From positions 44,748,001-44,812,000 of the forward strand of contig JARDYH010000002.1 of NCBI GenBank assembly GCA_029215795.1: 64,000 nucleotides of DNA, in the 5' to 3' direction. This stretch comes from Anniella stebbinsi. Its lineage: Eukaryota; Chordata; Lepidosauria; Squamata; Anniellidae. Shown here in pieces: positions 9,592 through 21,003 of this stretch (the stretch's first letter is position 1; every line of letters starts with the position of its first letter). The notes under the pieces were generated by a model that searched no databases, was not told the origin of the DNA, and saw only the letters and a program-made list of their open reading frames with translations. The position numbers and the translations under genes were made by a program.

Positions 9592-11122
9592 AATCAGTTG
9601 AATATAAAGCTTGGATAAATACCCTGAAATGGTGGTTGTGTTTGCACTTTTTCCACTGTTCTTTCTAGTTACCATCACTTAGTACTTTCTGATTCCTTTG
9701 TCAGTTGGTGAATATGAGTTATAAAAAAGAAGATTCTTATGCTGGATTTTACACCTGAGGTTTTGGACAATATGGCTCTAATGAAGAGTCTAATGAAGAC
9801 TCAGCTCTCTATTATCCGGAGGTAAATACACCTAGATTAACACCTTCTGAGAATTGCATCTAAGTCATGCTCTCTACTATCCTTAAGTAATCATTCAGAT
9901 TTTGGAATTGCCACAGCCTCATCCTAGCAGACATTAAGTATTTGCAAATACAGGAGAACATTTAGATTTGCTCCCTTTAATGTGCTTTCCTCTGCTTTGC
10001 AATTTGGCCAGTTCAAGAATAATTTGCTCAATGGGATTTTCTCCATGAAGAATTCAGAAAATAGAATCTGTTTGCCATGTTCTTTTATATTGTAATTTGT
10101 ATGGAATCCCAGAAAGAGGATGATTCTACTTAATGAAAAAGTCTGCCAGGAAGACTCAGTGAAATTCTGGTAGTTGTTCTGTTCAAGTCACAGGTGGGCA
10201 AGCCCTTCTCTGCCAGCCACTTATGGCCCTTACCCTCCCTCTGTATTGCTTAGGGTGGCCACTTGTGCATCACCAAAAAAGAGGATAAAAGTTGACACAA
10301 ATGTGCATATGTTAATTTGCGTGTATATAAGCAAACTTAGAAATAATCACTATGATGTCTATCTCACCATATAGGAAAGACTGTGAAGAGGTGACCTGTG
10401 GATCTGTTCTGTCTGCTGTCCAAGTGCTATTGATGGGTATTTCTTATGATTCATTATCTTTAAACCAGACTTGGACTGAGCAATCCTTTAAATAGAATAC
10501 TGTTGTCTATAAAGTTGGACAAATGGTCGTAAAGAAGAGTGCTGTCACCACAGAATGAGACTAGTCTTCAGACAATCCAGTGATCCCATGACCCACAACA
10601 TTGCCACCGCTCTCAAAGAAGAGGGATTTGGAAAAAGAAGGCAGTTAGATACACATATAACCCAACCATAGAGTGTGGCACCTAGAGCAGCTATTTGGAA
10701 TACTAGATGCCACACTCTGCAGTTTGGCCTCTGAACTTGCATGTACACCTGAGAGAGACGAACAGATCTTTGGGTCACAGAGATGGAAACACTGACATAT
10801 AACCAGAATGACCAGCGAAGTTTATTCTATAGTGTGTGCTAGCTCTGTCAGAGAGCTGTGAGTTGCAGGAAGGCAGGAGTGGAAGGCAGGACCCCAACAG
10901 GCTGCAAGGTAGGGACAGGCGAGTGAGCAGGCTGGGTGTGAGCAGAAGCAAGGTCCCAGAGGGAAGTAAGCTGGCTGGTAGGCTTGGCAGTGCATGGTGG
11001 GTGCGTGGGTGTGAGTACAAGCAAGTATGTATGGGTGTTTGTATGTATGAGGGAATGAATGGATGATAGGTGAATCAAGTGAGGAGGGGGAGAGAATGAA
11101 AGGGGAGGGAGAGGTTTCTTGC
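9592..11122. other. Unassigned DNA
   Basis: I recognise no gene or clear repeat. A G-rich, AAGGCAGGA-containing block spans about 10865-11060. A CACAGGTGGGCAAGCCC string near 10190 resembles a hAT terminus but has no partner. Confidence 0.4.
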
Positions 11123-11438
11123 TAGGCTGACCAGGTAAAATCCAGGTCAGGGCTCATGTAACTTTAACAGTTGTAGAGCAAAGGGAATTTCAGCCAGTGT
11201 CCTTTGTCATTAGTTCCTGGTGAAATTCCCTCTTCTTCACAACAGTTAAAGTTGCAGGCACTATACTAGAGTGACCATATACAAAAGAAGGCAGGGCCCC
11301 TGCAACTTTAACTGTTGTGATGAAGTAGGAATTTCACCAGGAACTAATTGCATACAAATGACACTGGCTGAAATTCCCTTTTCTCTACAACTGTTAAAGT
11401 TACATGAGCCCTGTCCTCCTTTTCATATGGTCACCCTA
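11123..11438. mobile_element. Dimeric foldback hAT-like element (TGACCA family)
   Basis: It starts TAGGCTGACCA and ends TATGGTCACCCTA. It folds back over its whole length; ACTTTAACAGTTGTAGAG near 11160 is inverted near 11390. At the centre a third terminus-like string, TAGAGTGACCATAT, marks a junction of two units of about 160 bp. The flanks do not show a target duplication here, unlike the copies at 19215, 34703 and 43919. The two outer ends also differ (ATCCAGGTCAGG versus AGGAGGACAGGG), so this copy may be recombinant. Confidence 0.75.
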
Positions 11439-13170
11439 AACCTAGGGTACTTATTTTGGGTAAAACAAGAAGTTCTACCTTATGGAAAGGACAAGATACA
11501 ATGCAGAAACAAATATGAAACTGACAATTCATTTTTAGGTTAACTATTCCTATTCCACGTGTTGTTGTTGTTTTTGTCTGAAAGTATTTCTGAAGTTAAT
11601 CCTATGCATCTTTCTTGCCAATTCCATGTAATGGCACACAAAGAAAACAAGATTCTTCCAATATCCTCAGAATAAATTCTTGTATAAGAATAAATTTCCA
11701 TGAATTATATTTTTACTCAATCCCAACAATATATATATATATATTTAAAAAAAGCTAAGCTGCCCATACAAAAAGACAAAACGAGCTTGTAGTTATTTCA
11801 CAATCTCACCAAATAATAGGTGCAGTTTTGTTCCAGTTGTTTTTATCAGTGAATGTTGGTGGTAAAACATATTGATGGGTATAGAAGTTATTAAAGCTCC
11901 CCCTTTCTTTATATACTATCTTAATGATGAAAGGGAATTTTAAAAATCACTAGAAATGGAACTAATTTGTAAGAGCCACCACTGAGACCTAATTGAGTGT
12001 CATCTATGAATTTACATTTTGAACTGCAAAGCTTTCCCAAACTACTAAACTTTTGAAGCCTGCCAGTTAATAATCCAAACTTCTGCCAGAACAGAAATAT
12101 AATCAATTCCATTAATTTAACATAGAATATGTGCAACTGGAATCAATCCCTGATGTTCCTTCAGCATAAAACAATCAATTAGTTATGAATCAGTTTCCAT
12201 TAAAACATATCTGAATTATGAAATCTGCAGAGTGCAAAATAGGTTTAAGTGATTCACAATAACTTAAGTGTGCATAAAATCTCATTGGTCTTTTTGTAAC
12301 AAATAACTCTCAGATGAATTGTCAAATCTTACACTTGATTTTATGTTACCCTGACTGATTCGCCACATTTGTGGACCACCTAGATGAAATGAAAGAAAAT
12401 GAAGCAATTATCATTTCTGACCACCTTGGTTAAAGTGAGGATGGCAAAGACCAGTAGTACATCTTGGCTAGTCTAGTTTTATTTCATTTGTAAGGTAAAA
12501 AGCAGCAGCTATGGACAATATCCACTGCAGGCTCTCCGTTCTCCTGTGGAACACTGGGAGCAAACAGATGAACAGTTCAGGGCTTTGGGAGAACAGTAGT
12601 TTCTCTCAATGAATACAAAAGATGAAGAACGACCTAAAGGCAGCAGACAGGTGATAGTGTTCAGTTGACCGAGGGTGCAGCATAAAGGATTGTGCTGCTA
12701 CTTACTTCTTGTCCATTAGGGATTTGGGCTGGATGCGAAAATGCCTGCAAAATATATTATTCTTCATTACAGAACTGCAGTGAAAGGTGCTGCATATATA
12801 TATTGATTCCACCCTGGGTCTTCTTTCATGAGTATTTTAGTATACAGTCTGATCCTGTATAATCATACCAGAATTTGTTCCCTGTTCAAAGGAATTTTGT
12901 GTGTGTGGTAAAATTCAAGTTACACAAGGTTTCCAAAATAGATTGAAATGCTTAAAAGGAGAAACACTCTGGGATTTTGTTTTTGTTTTTTCATATTAAC
13001 CAGCTGTAAGCTGAAAAATACCCTGATGTAAAAACAACTTGGTTTACTGAATAGTAAAGACAGATACATGTTGTGTTGTGTGCCCCCACAAGAGATGAAT
13101 GTGAACATGGTAAAACGATAAGAAGTTAGCTTCTTCTGGAAATTATAATAATGTAAACATAGCCTTATTC
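11439..13170. other. Unassigned DNA
   Basis: Only a short TA dinucleotide run (about 11728-11744) stands out. I see no coding evidence, RNA gene or transposon terminus. It may be single-copy DNA. Confidence 0.4.
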
Positions 13171-13692
13171 TAGAAATGTGCACAAATGGCTTCTTGAAAA
13201 TCTCCACCTTATTTGGGGACAGAGAAATTGGAGAAAAATTGGGATGAGGGAGGAATCCGATTTCTGGATGGAGCTCAGCAGGTTTTCACCAGCTTGGATC
13301 CCTGGATGCCAACTCATGGATCCCTGAGCTGGGTCTACTCTGTGTGTGCCAAGCTGGGCAAGCTCACAGGTTCCTTTTTGTTGTTGTTTTTTTAAAAAAA
13401 TTGTGCAACTCAGGTCTTGCGCAAAATTGCAGCTAGGAACATTTATGGAAATTGGGATTTGCACAAAATCACAGTCATAAATAGGGCAATTGCAGCATAA
13501 AGGGTCCTCTCTGCTTGCAATTTTATGCAAATTCCATTATTTACTGTCACAATTTTGTGCCTATACCAATTTCCATAAATATTCCCAGCCACAAGCATGC
13601 ATGCATGCACACGCACACACCAGGAATGAGCAACCCATGAGAATCCGGCAAGCAGAGCATGAACAGGATACATGGGAGTTTGCCCAACCCTA
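13171..13692. mobile_element. hAT-like non-autonomous element, degraded
   Basis: It begins TAGAAATGTGCACAAAT and ends TGCCCAACCCTA, plausible decayed forms of the TAGGGATGTGCA terminus. The middle folds back: TTTATGGAAATTGGGATT near 13440 pairs with AATTTCCATAAAT near 13567. A related element with a better terminus lies at 43442-43807 (shared CATAAATAGGGC / CAAAATTG themes). No target duplication is visible, so the ends are tentative. Confidence 0.5.
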
Positions 13693-13949
13693 GCAGGTAG
13701 ATAATTTCACTGAATTTATCCATGGAGAGGAGACATTCTCCAACAATTTATCACAGGTAGGGCTCACCATTATCACCATTTAATTTTTTCCTACAGATTT
13801 TTGATTATTTGCAGTGCCACTACAAATGGCAACAGCATCAGCTGTGTTGGTAGCCTGACCCCCATTTTCCTTCCTCCAAAATATACCAATCCTAGCATCC
13901 TTCCAAGGCATTGGGGGAAGGGTGGGGATTGTGGCCACCACAAAAATAA

Positions 13950-14105
13950 TATTGAAGAAATTTGGGACAACATTATGCAATGTCCCCTTTTATTTCTATG
14001 CTGTGAGGAAGGCTAAGACCAAAGTCACCCAGATAATTTCATGGCTGAGCAGGAATTTGAACCCTAGTTGCTGTCCAACACCCTCACTATGGTGTCCACC
14101 TTTTT
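13950..14105 (-). mobile_element. tRNA-derived SINE, degraded
   Basis: Read on the minus strand, it gives a head with GGACACCATAGTGAGGGTGT, a B-box-like GGTTCAAATTC (14052-14062 inverted), then CTGCTCAGCCATGAAATTAT and CTGGGTGACTTTGG. That is the same layout as the plus-strand SINE at 56995, including the GGGTGACCT segment. The tail is not preserved and the promoter is decayed. Confidence 0.6.
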
Positions 14106-14937
14106 TCAGGCTGGTTTCATGTAGGCTTGTTACTTTTTAATGCACAAAGAGCTCTTGTGCCTTTAATAGCTGAATGACTCGTAGAAAACAGATCCACTGC
14201 ATTTCCCTTCTGGGAAGTTTTGATACATCTTTTTAAAATAGGCCAACGTTATTAAGTGTTTAGAAGGATGGACACAGACATGAGAGTCTAAAGGTTAATT
14301 ATATTCTACTACTCACACATACATAGAACAATTCATATATGGCTGATCAATTCATGTGGGCAGTGCAACATGAGAGAAAGGAATGTAGAGATAGTGAGGT
14401 AGGGCTGGACCCACTACTCTTCATACGCTTCACTTTTTTCTCCCTTTCCTGGCCAAGCATACCTAGATCCTAGATCAAGCATACTTAGATCATTCAGAAC
14501 TCCACCCTTTTCCATCAGTAAGATAATGCCAATGCCAATAGCTTCTTATTTCTATGTCTCTCCCAGCATATACTATCCCTGCACAGGTTTCTCAAGCTTT
14601 TTTGCATTTGACTGTTATACAGCTAATGAAGTGGCATCAAGTGGTTGAAATGAGTTATGGGTATTTATTTATTAATTGATTGGTTTGCAAAAGCAGCTTG
14701 AATCAGATTCTCTGAAAGCATCCATGGCTTCGGCAATGAGTACTGTGAGATAACAATACTTTGACTCACTTTAGTCTCTGCTTTATTTACATTGTAAAGA
14801 TATTAATTAAAGACTGGAATGTATTTATTTAAGGTTATTCTTTAGGCCTCCTTTAAGGGTAGAACCCTCTTAAGCCAGTGATTAGGAAGATGAAATCTAG
14901 AAAAATTGAAATCTCCCCTCCCCCATCCATTGTACAT
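14106..14937. other. Unassigned DNA
   Basis: I recognise no repeat family, reading frame with motifs, or RNA gene. Confidence 0.4.
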
Positions 14938-15105
14938 TGGGTAAGGGAAGTAGTACAATGGTAGCACGCATGCTTTGCATGCAAAAGGTCCAAAATTCAA
15001 TCCCCAGCATCTCCAGATAGGACAGGGAAAGAATCTTCTTGGAAACCCTTGAGAGCTGAGGCCAGTCAAGTGTGATGATATGAGACAGTTTTGTATGTTT
15101 CCTTT
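14938..15105 (+). mobile_element. tRNA-Ala-derived SINE
   Basis: The head follows tRNA-Ala(TGC) closely. It has an A box TAGTACAATGG at 14951-14961, the anticodon arm GCATGCTTTGCATGC at 14968-14982, a B box AAATTCAATCC at 14993-15003, then CCCAGCATCTCCAG as in the acceptor/T-arm end. The body contains CCTTGAGAGCTGAGGCCAGTC and ends with TTTTGTATGTTTCCTTTTG. The B box has lost its leading GG and the tail is absent. It matches the minus-strand copy at 3533-3712. Confidence 0.8.
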
Positions 15106-15238
15106 TGTGTGAGGTTGGTACCATTTCTGTATTTTCTACAGCCACTTGCATACTTTTTGTGTTAGATTCATATCTAGAAAGAGTTGTCAGATCCTGTGGC
15201 TGAATAGGACTATAAAACACTGTTCTAATAACTAAGGT

Positions 15239-15326
15239 GGCAATCTAAGCACACATACCTGGGTAGAAGTCCCATTGAACTCAGCTGGAGTTACTTCTGA
15301 GTAAATGTGCATGAGATTTGACTGTA
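15239..15326. repeat. Palindromic interspersed repeat (GTAAGTCCCA family)
   Basis: It contains CAATCTAAGCACACATACCT, AAGTCCCATTGAACTCAG and ACTTCTGAGTAAATGTGCAT in order. This is the fullest copy of the small foldback family also present at 3997, 20759, 42735 and 56608. It is non-coding. Confidence 0.65.
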
Positions 15327-15510
15327 AACTGGCTGCCTGTAACACTGTCGAATGAAAGTTCTAGTGGACATGATCCAGTCAGAAATGGATCACTTTCAGT
15401 TCTAGTGCTTTCAGTGTGATTAATTAACTCTTTGTGATTGAAATCAATGGGACTTAATAGTGCTTAACTGGCACAGATAAACAGTTCAATCCTGAAAAGA
15501 TCCTTTATAC

Positions 15511-16506
15511 TAGGGATGTGCATCATATCGGATCCGATGTCTGATTAAAATTGGAGTAACCGGACATCTGATGTCCGATTCTGATGCAGTCCCTTACACA
15601 TCCAATTCTTTTCCAGTCTGATTCAAATTGGGAAAAATCGGAAAATCGGACGCCATTTTGAATGATTTTCCCCATAAGCTTGCATTGGAGGAAAGAAAAC
15701 TTTCTCCCAATGTAAGACTATGGGGAAAACATGGTGGCGGGTGAGTGGGGACCTTCCTCCACTTCCCTCCCCCCCACTCACACTCCCTACCTGCCGGGGC
15801 CATCTGCTGCCTGCCGCTGCCGTCTGCTGCTTCCGTACTACAGAGAAACAGGCCTTGCAGCCTATTCCACAATACAGTGATGGTGTGCCTAGTGACGATG
15901 TCACCCAGCGCGCTGGTGATCTATTGTGGAACAGGCCGCAAGGCCTGTTTCTCAGTAGTATGGAAGCAGCGGACAGCAGCAGATGGCCCTGGCAGGTAAG
16001 GAGCATGAGTGAGGGAGGGGGGGAGGTCCCCACTTACCTGCCGGGGACATCTACTGCTGTCTGCTGCTGCCCGTTGGTTCCTTACTACTGAGAAGCAGGC
16101 CACAAAGCCTGTTTCTCAGTAGTAAGGAAACAGCAGACAGCAGCAGGCAGCAGTGGACGGCCCCAGCAGGTAAGGAGCACGAGTGGGGGGAGGGAGGAAG
16201 GAAGGAAAGAGGAGGTCCCCTCTTACCTGCTGGGGCTGTCTGCTGCTGTCTGCTACTGCCTGCTGGTTCCTTACTACTGAGAAACAGGCTTTGCAGCCTG
16301 CTTCTCAGTAGAGCGCCGGCGCGCCTATGGTGAAAACACCTAAAATGGCATCCGATTCTAAAATCGGATGTCCAATTTTCGTATCGGAATCGGATTTGAT
16401 ATGATATGCAGGACCTCTGATTTTGTCTGATATAATACAGGGCAAAATCTAAGATCCCAATTCCGATTCCAATTCCGATACGATTTTTCTCCCGTGCATA
16501 CCCCTA
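15511..16506. mobile_element. hAT-like element with palindromic modules
   Basis: It begins TAGGGATGTGCA and ends TGCATACCCCTA. The 8-bp flanks CTTTATAC (15503-15510) and CTTTACAC (16507-16514) differ at one base. The interior repeats the design of the 6432 element: palindromic modules bounded by TACTACTGAG-type ends lie at 15836-15960, 16083-16124 and 16272-16311, with GGCAGGTAAGGAG linkers. The outer parts carry CCGATT-rich sequence. It has no transposase. The frames of up to 136 codons over it are repeat shadows. Confidence 0.85.
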
Positions 16507-16585
16507 CTTTACACTTCTAAGTTTTGGAACCCTGAACATCCAATGAACCAAAGTCATCCTATCAGTGGCAGCAACATGCCAATGA

Positions 16586-16744
16586 CCCTGCTCAGATGGC
16601 ACAGTGGTTAAGCATTACGGCTTAGTTTGTCATGTGAACCATAACTTAGCTTGTCATGTGAACGATTCCTAGCCATGAGGGCTACATAACCACTGCAAAA
16701 GGGTTAGTGGGCTAACCACGGCTTAGTGTGTTGTCTGAACAGGC
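16586..16744. mobile_element. Small TIR element (CTGTTCAGA family)
   Basis: The ends CCCTGCTCAG and CTGAACAGGC are inverted. Flanking CCAATGA occurs on both sides (16579-16585 and 16745-16751). The interior is built of inverted GGTTAAGC/GCTTAGTGTG blocks. A second member is at 26579-26796. It is non-coding. The 7-8-bp duplication suggests hAT, but the superfamily is uncertain. Confidence 0.7.
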
Positions 16745-16751
16745 CCAATGA

Positions 16752-18599
16752 TAGTAAGTTAAGTTTCAGGTAGGGTTCAGTAGATAACTGACCCTAACAC
16801 TTATTAAATGAGACTCATTTGCCTCCAAGTAAAGAGACCAAACAACACTGGGCTGTTTTATGGGCTCTCTTTCAAAGACTCAGATTCTGCATGAACATGC
16901 CACACTACTGTAATATGAAGAATAAGATTGATAGAAAATCACTTTTATTTCTCCTCTGTGTTTATTTGCATATAGGTCAACCTATTGAATAATGCATGTT
17001 TCTTGTTCTTATTAACATAAGGTACTTGGAATCTGGCTTTTGATCAATTAAGCACATCTTGAGAGTCCAGAAAGAGAAGAAGATTAAGTACTTGCTGTAT
17101 GAGACTCCCCACCCTGCCCCCCGAAAGAACTCTAATCAGGAAAAATAAAAAAATGAATAAATTAGATCCTTCTTAGGGGAATGTTTGGGGAATTGCACCA
17201 CTGCATAAACAATCTGCCTCTTTTGTTTTGGTCAATAAGCCCCTTTGCAGTCATTGGGCACTAAGAGGAGTTCTGATTCATGGCAAAGACTTGGGGCACA
17301 TTATGTTCCGGGAACTCTCACCAAGCAGGTTTTCCAGAGAGACAGGAAATAAGGTAGCACCACAAAGAGCTCAGGGTGATGCTGGAGCTGGAAGCCAGAC
17401 AAGCTTACCTGTATGGATTCCCTTATGCTGGATAGCCCTACCATCCTATTGATTGAGGCCTTCTCCCTGAAAGGGGCATTGTCTGTTGCAACAGCCTTGG
17501 GCTGCAATGACTCAGTGGCTGCAGCATTGTTTATTTATTTATTTACAAGATTAATGGAGGCACAGCCGTGCCTCCATTGTTAAGGACCGTCAGTAAAAAA
17601 CACATTCCACCATGTTAAAGTGATAATTGGGGGGGGGGTCATTCTAACAGCCATAAAATCAAAAATGTTTCAACAATCTTTCTGAAATTTACAGGTGCCA
17701 GAAAGAAATGTTTGTTTTACATTACCTGAAAATTTCAAGAAGATTGGTGAAAGATTGAGGGAAGAAGAGCAGTTTAAGGTAGAAAAGGAACACACACCTG
17801 TCTCCCTGCTTTGTCAAATGATTTTGGGTTTGCGAGTTTTGTGCTCATGATTTGCATAATTTCTAGAGCCTTATTCATTAATCCAGTGTTGGGGTCTTCT
17901 TCCTCCTTCACTGTAGTTGGTGGAAAGCTTTTTGTTTTTTTAAAATTCCCTTTGGTTGATTTTTAAGGACTATTTTAACCTCTCATTCAAGTCAATGAGG
18001 AAGCCATCTTCCCTCATAGTGCAAGGCATGCTCAGTAGCATCAATCTCCCCCCTCCCTCCTGCCTTAGAATGTTGGGGGTGGGTGGGTGAAATGACCACT
18101 TCCTCTAGCACAGACCTTTTGAATGAAGAAGAAGAGTTTCTCTTTTCTCTTCTGGAATATGCAATCCTTTGGCTCTGAGAGTAATTTGGGCTATCTCTTT
18201 TGCTCCCTGGTGAAGCAAGGTGTGGTTCCTCTGGATCCATGATAACCTGATCTTCAGATTTCTCCTGGGAATAGGTAGAGCTATACATTGCTTTCAATCC
18301 ATCCCCACCCCACTCACACACAGTGTGCTCCTTCCCTCTTTTCTAAGAGTTTGGTCCATGCTGCTATAAAGTAGAAAGCTTCAAACACTTCATTTAATTA
18401 GTATGGGCAGGTGTAAATTTTAAGTGCAATTTTGAAACCTTTCAAAGTGCTTCTGGGCCTACAATGTTGGTTTCGGCCTAGTCACCCTGTTTTTCTAATA
18501 AGGTTTAGAAACATATAAACTGACGTGTATTTTGCATAGTGTACACATGGATTTTCTCTCTAATCCTTGCAGTCTACACTGGCTCCCTCCTGGATGTGT
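16752..18599. other. Mostly unassigned DNA
   Basis: A TTTA run and a 26-bp hairpin (17553-17578, arms AATGGAGGCAC) precede a segment at about 17664-17790. That segment shares CAATCTTTCTGAAATTT with the element at 523-2678. Nothing else is recognised, and the frame at 17228-17452 has no motif. Confidence 0.4.
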
Positions 18600-18865
18600 T
18601 TTTGGAGGCAGACAACCCCCTTTTTGTTCCAGCAGGACTATGGCAAATAATCTGGACCTCTGTCTGTACCTTTGACTTTTAAATTGTTCTGTATTTTAAA
18701 TGCTTTAAATGCTTTAATATTGAAAAGAATTTAATTATATTTTTAACTTTTGTATATTTCTATTGATAGGTTTTAGCTGTATATGTTTTAGTTTTGTAAG
18801 GCTGCCCTGAGGCCCAGCATTGGGCAAAAGGCAGGATACTACTACTAGTACTAGTAGTAGTAGTA
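18600..18865 (+). mobile_element. Retroposon 3' end with ACT/AGT tail
   Basis: An AT-rich stretch leads into GTAAGGCTGCCCTGAGGCCC, then GGCAAAAGGCAGGATACTAC and triplet repeats. The order GTAAG.CCGCCCTGAG - GGCGGGATA - simple repeat is the usual 3' tail of reptile SINE/LINE copies. The family is not resolved. Confidence 0.45.
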
Positions 18866-19214
18866 ATGTTTCAGATTTCACTTCTGTAATTGATGTTCTT
18901 TTGCATTTACTTTTCTTTATAAACCATTCATATCTTAAGACTTCTTGTGTGGCATGTTTTCATTGGTTTAACAAGTTAAAAGGGGTATTCACTGTTTTCA
19001 TGCTTACGTTATAAAATCTATTTTCAACAAGCCTAGTAACTTCAAGAGTAACAGAGTTGGGGGAAATCCTCAATCTCTTTGCTATCAGAGGCACTGAGTA
19101 AGGGACCCCTGGAGATAATTTAGACTGACCCCAACCGCATAACACTATTCCCCCTTCTGAAGAGATCTGGACCACAGACTACTAAAGACAAACAAAGTAG
19201 CAGGCCATAATAAC

Positions 19215-19527
19215 TAGGCTGACCATCTGAAAAGGAGGACAGGGCTCATATAACTTTAACAGTTGTAGAGAAAAGGGAATTTCAGCCAGTGTCATTTGTA
19301 TGCAATTAGTTCCTGGTGATATTCCATCACAACAGTTAAAGTTGCAGAGCCCTGCCTTCTTTTGTATATGGTCACTCTAGTATAGTGCCTGCATCTTTAA
19401 CAGTTGTGATGAAGAGGGAATTTCACCAGGAACTAATTGCATACAAATGACACCTGCTGAAATTCCCTTTTCTCTACAACTGTTAAAGTTACATGAGCCC
19501 TGTCCTCCTTTTCAGATGGTCAGCCTA
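19215..19527. mobile_element. Dimeric foldback hAT-like element (TGACCA family)
   Basis: The termini are TAGGCTGACCATCTGAAAAG and its inverted form. A perfect 8-bp duplication ATAATAAC flanks it (19207-19214 and 19528-19535). The central junction CACTCTAGTATAGTG carries inner termini. This copy establishes the hAT-type target duplication for the family. Confidence 0.85.
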
Positions 19528-20224
19528 ATAATAACAGTTCTTATGTGGCCATTTGCCTTATGAGGCAGGTGCTCTTCGGGCTACCAAATAGAGGGACTAA
19601 CAGGCCATAAAGTTGCCTGGCTGGGTCTGCCAAAAATCCAGCCTCAACACTCCTGGAAGGTCCATGTTTTATAGCACCTGCCTGAGTTTAATTTACTGGC
19701 TTCCCCTGGCTGGACCTTGCAGGAAACTATAGGGACAGACAGAGCAGGCATTCATAGCACACATAGAATGCTGAGACTGGCAGATCTAAAAGCAAGTGTG
19801 TTGCTTTTCAAGAACCAAGGCAATTCAATGGGTCTTACTTTTGAGTAAATATCTAGGGATGGAAATGCAGCCTGTGCATTTTTGGGAAACCAAAAAAGAG
19901 GACACCTAGTGGGTGGCAGGAAAATGGCTTTCTGGGGCCACCTTAAAGTTCCCAATTGGAGCGGAGGAGGGGAAAGCATGTCATTCTCACCCCACCCCAC
20001 CGCTCCAATCAGGCCCTTTTCTATAATGTTGGGAATGATACGTTTTCCCCTTTTAAGGCCTTGATTGGAGCAGTGGGAGAGAATGACTCACCTCCAGAAA
20101 GCATGTCAGGGCCGTTGTTTTAAAGATAAAATGGAGAGAAGGAGGATTATGTTTGTGCAAAGTGGGTGAGCATCCAAGATGAACACAAAAAGGGACTTTT
20201 CTATAGCATCCTGAGACTTATCTC
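19528..20224. other. Unassigned DNA
   Basis: A short piece at about 19829-19873 (TTCAATGGGTCTTACTTTTG) belongs to the GTAAGTCCCA foldback family. The remainder is not recognised. Confidence 0.4.
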
Positions 20225-20322
20225 CCTTTTTGGGAGGATTATGTATGACACTTTGGGTTCTTTATGAAGGAACAAAAGGTGGGACATAAATGTAATAAAT
20301 GAATAAACAAACAAACAAACCA
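20225..20322 (+). mobile_element. SINE/LINE tail fragment
   Basis: ACACTTTGGGTTCTTTATGA is followed by AAAAGGTGGGACATAAATG and an AATAAATGAATAAACAAAC tail, typical of the 3' end of reptile tRNA-type SINEs. The 5' part is lost. Confidence 0.5.
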
Positions 20323-20758
20323 GGTCCTAAGGAGGTGGATACTTTATGATGCCCTTTTAACCAAGCCCTCCTCATGATCCATTAACTTAGGAGCCTTGTT
20401 CAAGACAATATAGCAGGATCACATCAAGTTTTTTTTCTTGTGCCACATTTTAATCAATGTGGTATATGGACATTGATTAAATCACTGCACAATCACATCA
20501 AGATTCTTTTTGGACAGTGTTTTAATTAATGCATATATGCACTTTGGAACATTAGTAGCTAGTAATAAAAGAAGAAGAAGATATGAGGTAAAATAATAAC
20601 ATACTATACAGACAACAGTTCCAAAATCAGCTTGAAGTGGAATGTAGGGCAGAGCTAACCCATAGAACAATAACAAAATGGAATGGAGGATACCCGTGAT
20701 ACATATCCAGTATAAATAATACTTTAAGATCATAGGAAGATACAAACCATTCTTTTGC

Positions 20759-20872
20759 ATGCAATGGGATCATAAACATGTCTACTCAGAATTAAATCCT
20801 ATTGATTTTTTTCCTGGATGCAAGTCTCATTGAACTTAATTCTAAGTAGACATGCACAGGATTGCACTGTCA
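20759..20872. repeat. Palindromic interspersed repeat (GTAAGTCCCA family)
   Basis: The left arm CATGTCTACTCAGAATTAAA pairs with TTCTAAGTAGACATG on the right. The outer ends are ATGCAATGGGATC and AGGATTGCACTG. It is a long copy with both arms preserved. Confidence 0.65.
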
Positions 20873-20955
20873 GAGTTCTACTGAAGCCCATTTGTTTAGC
20901 TGTCAGTCTCCAGACTGGAAGGAAAAAAAGAAGGGTAGTATCAAATACAAAACAG

Positions 20956-20957
<2 letters not shown>

Positions 20958-20999
<42 letters not shown>
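20958..20999. repeat. AG dinucleotide microsatellite
   Basis: About 21 uninterrupted AG units. Confidence 0.98.

Positions 21000-21003
<4 letters not shown>

Noticed and set aside
10187..10290. hAT terminus CACAGGTGGGCAAGCCC
   Set aside because: No inverted partner and no target duplication were found within 1 kb.
14951..15010. Possible functional tRNA-Ala gene
   Set aside because: The B box is mutated, the arms do not all pair, and the sequence continues into a SINE body shared with 3533-3712.
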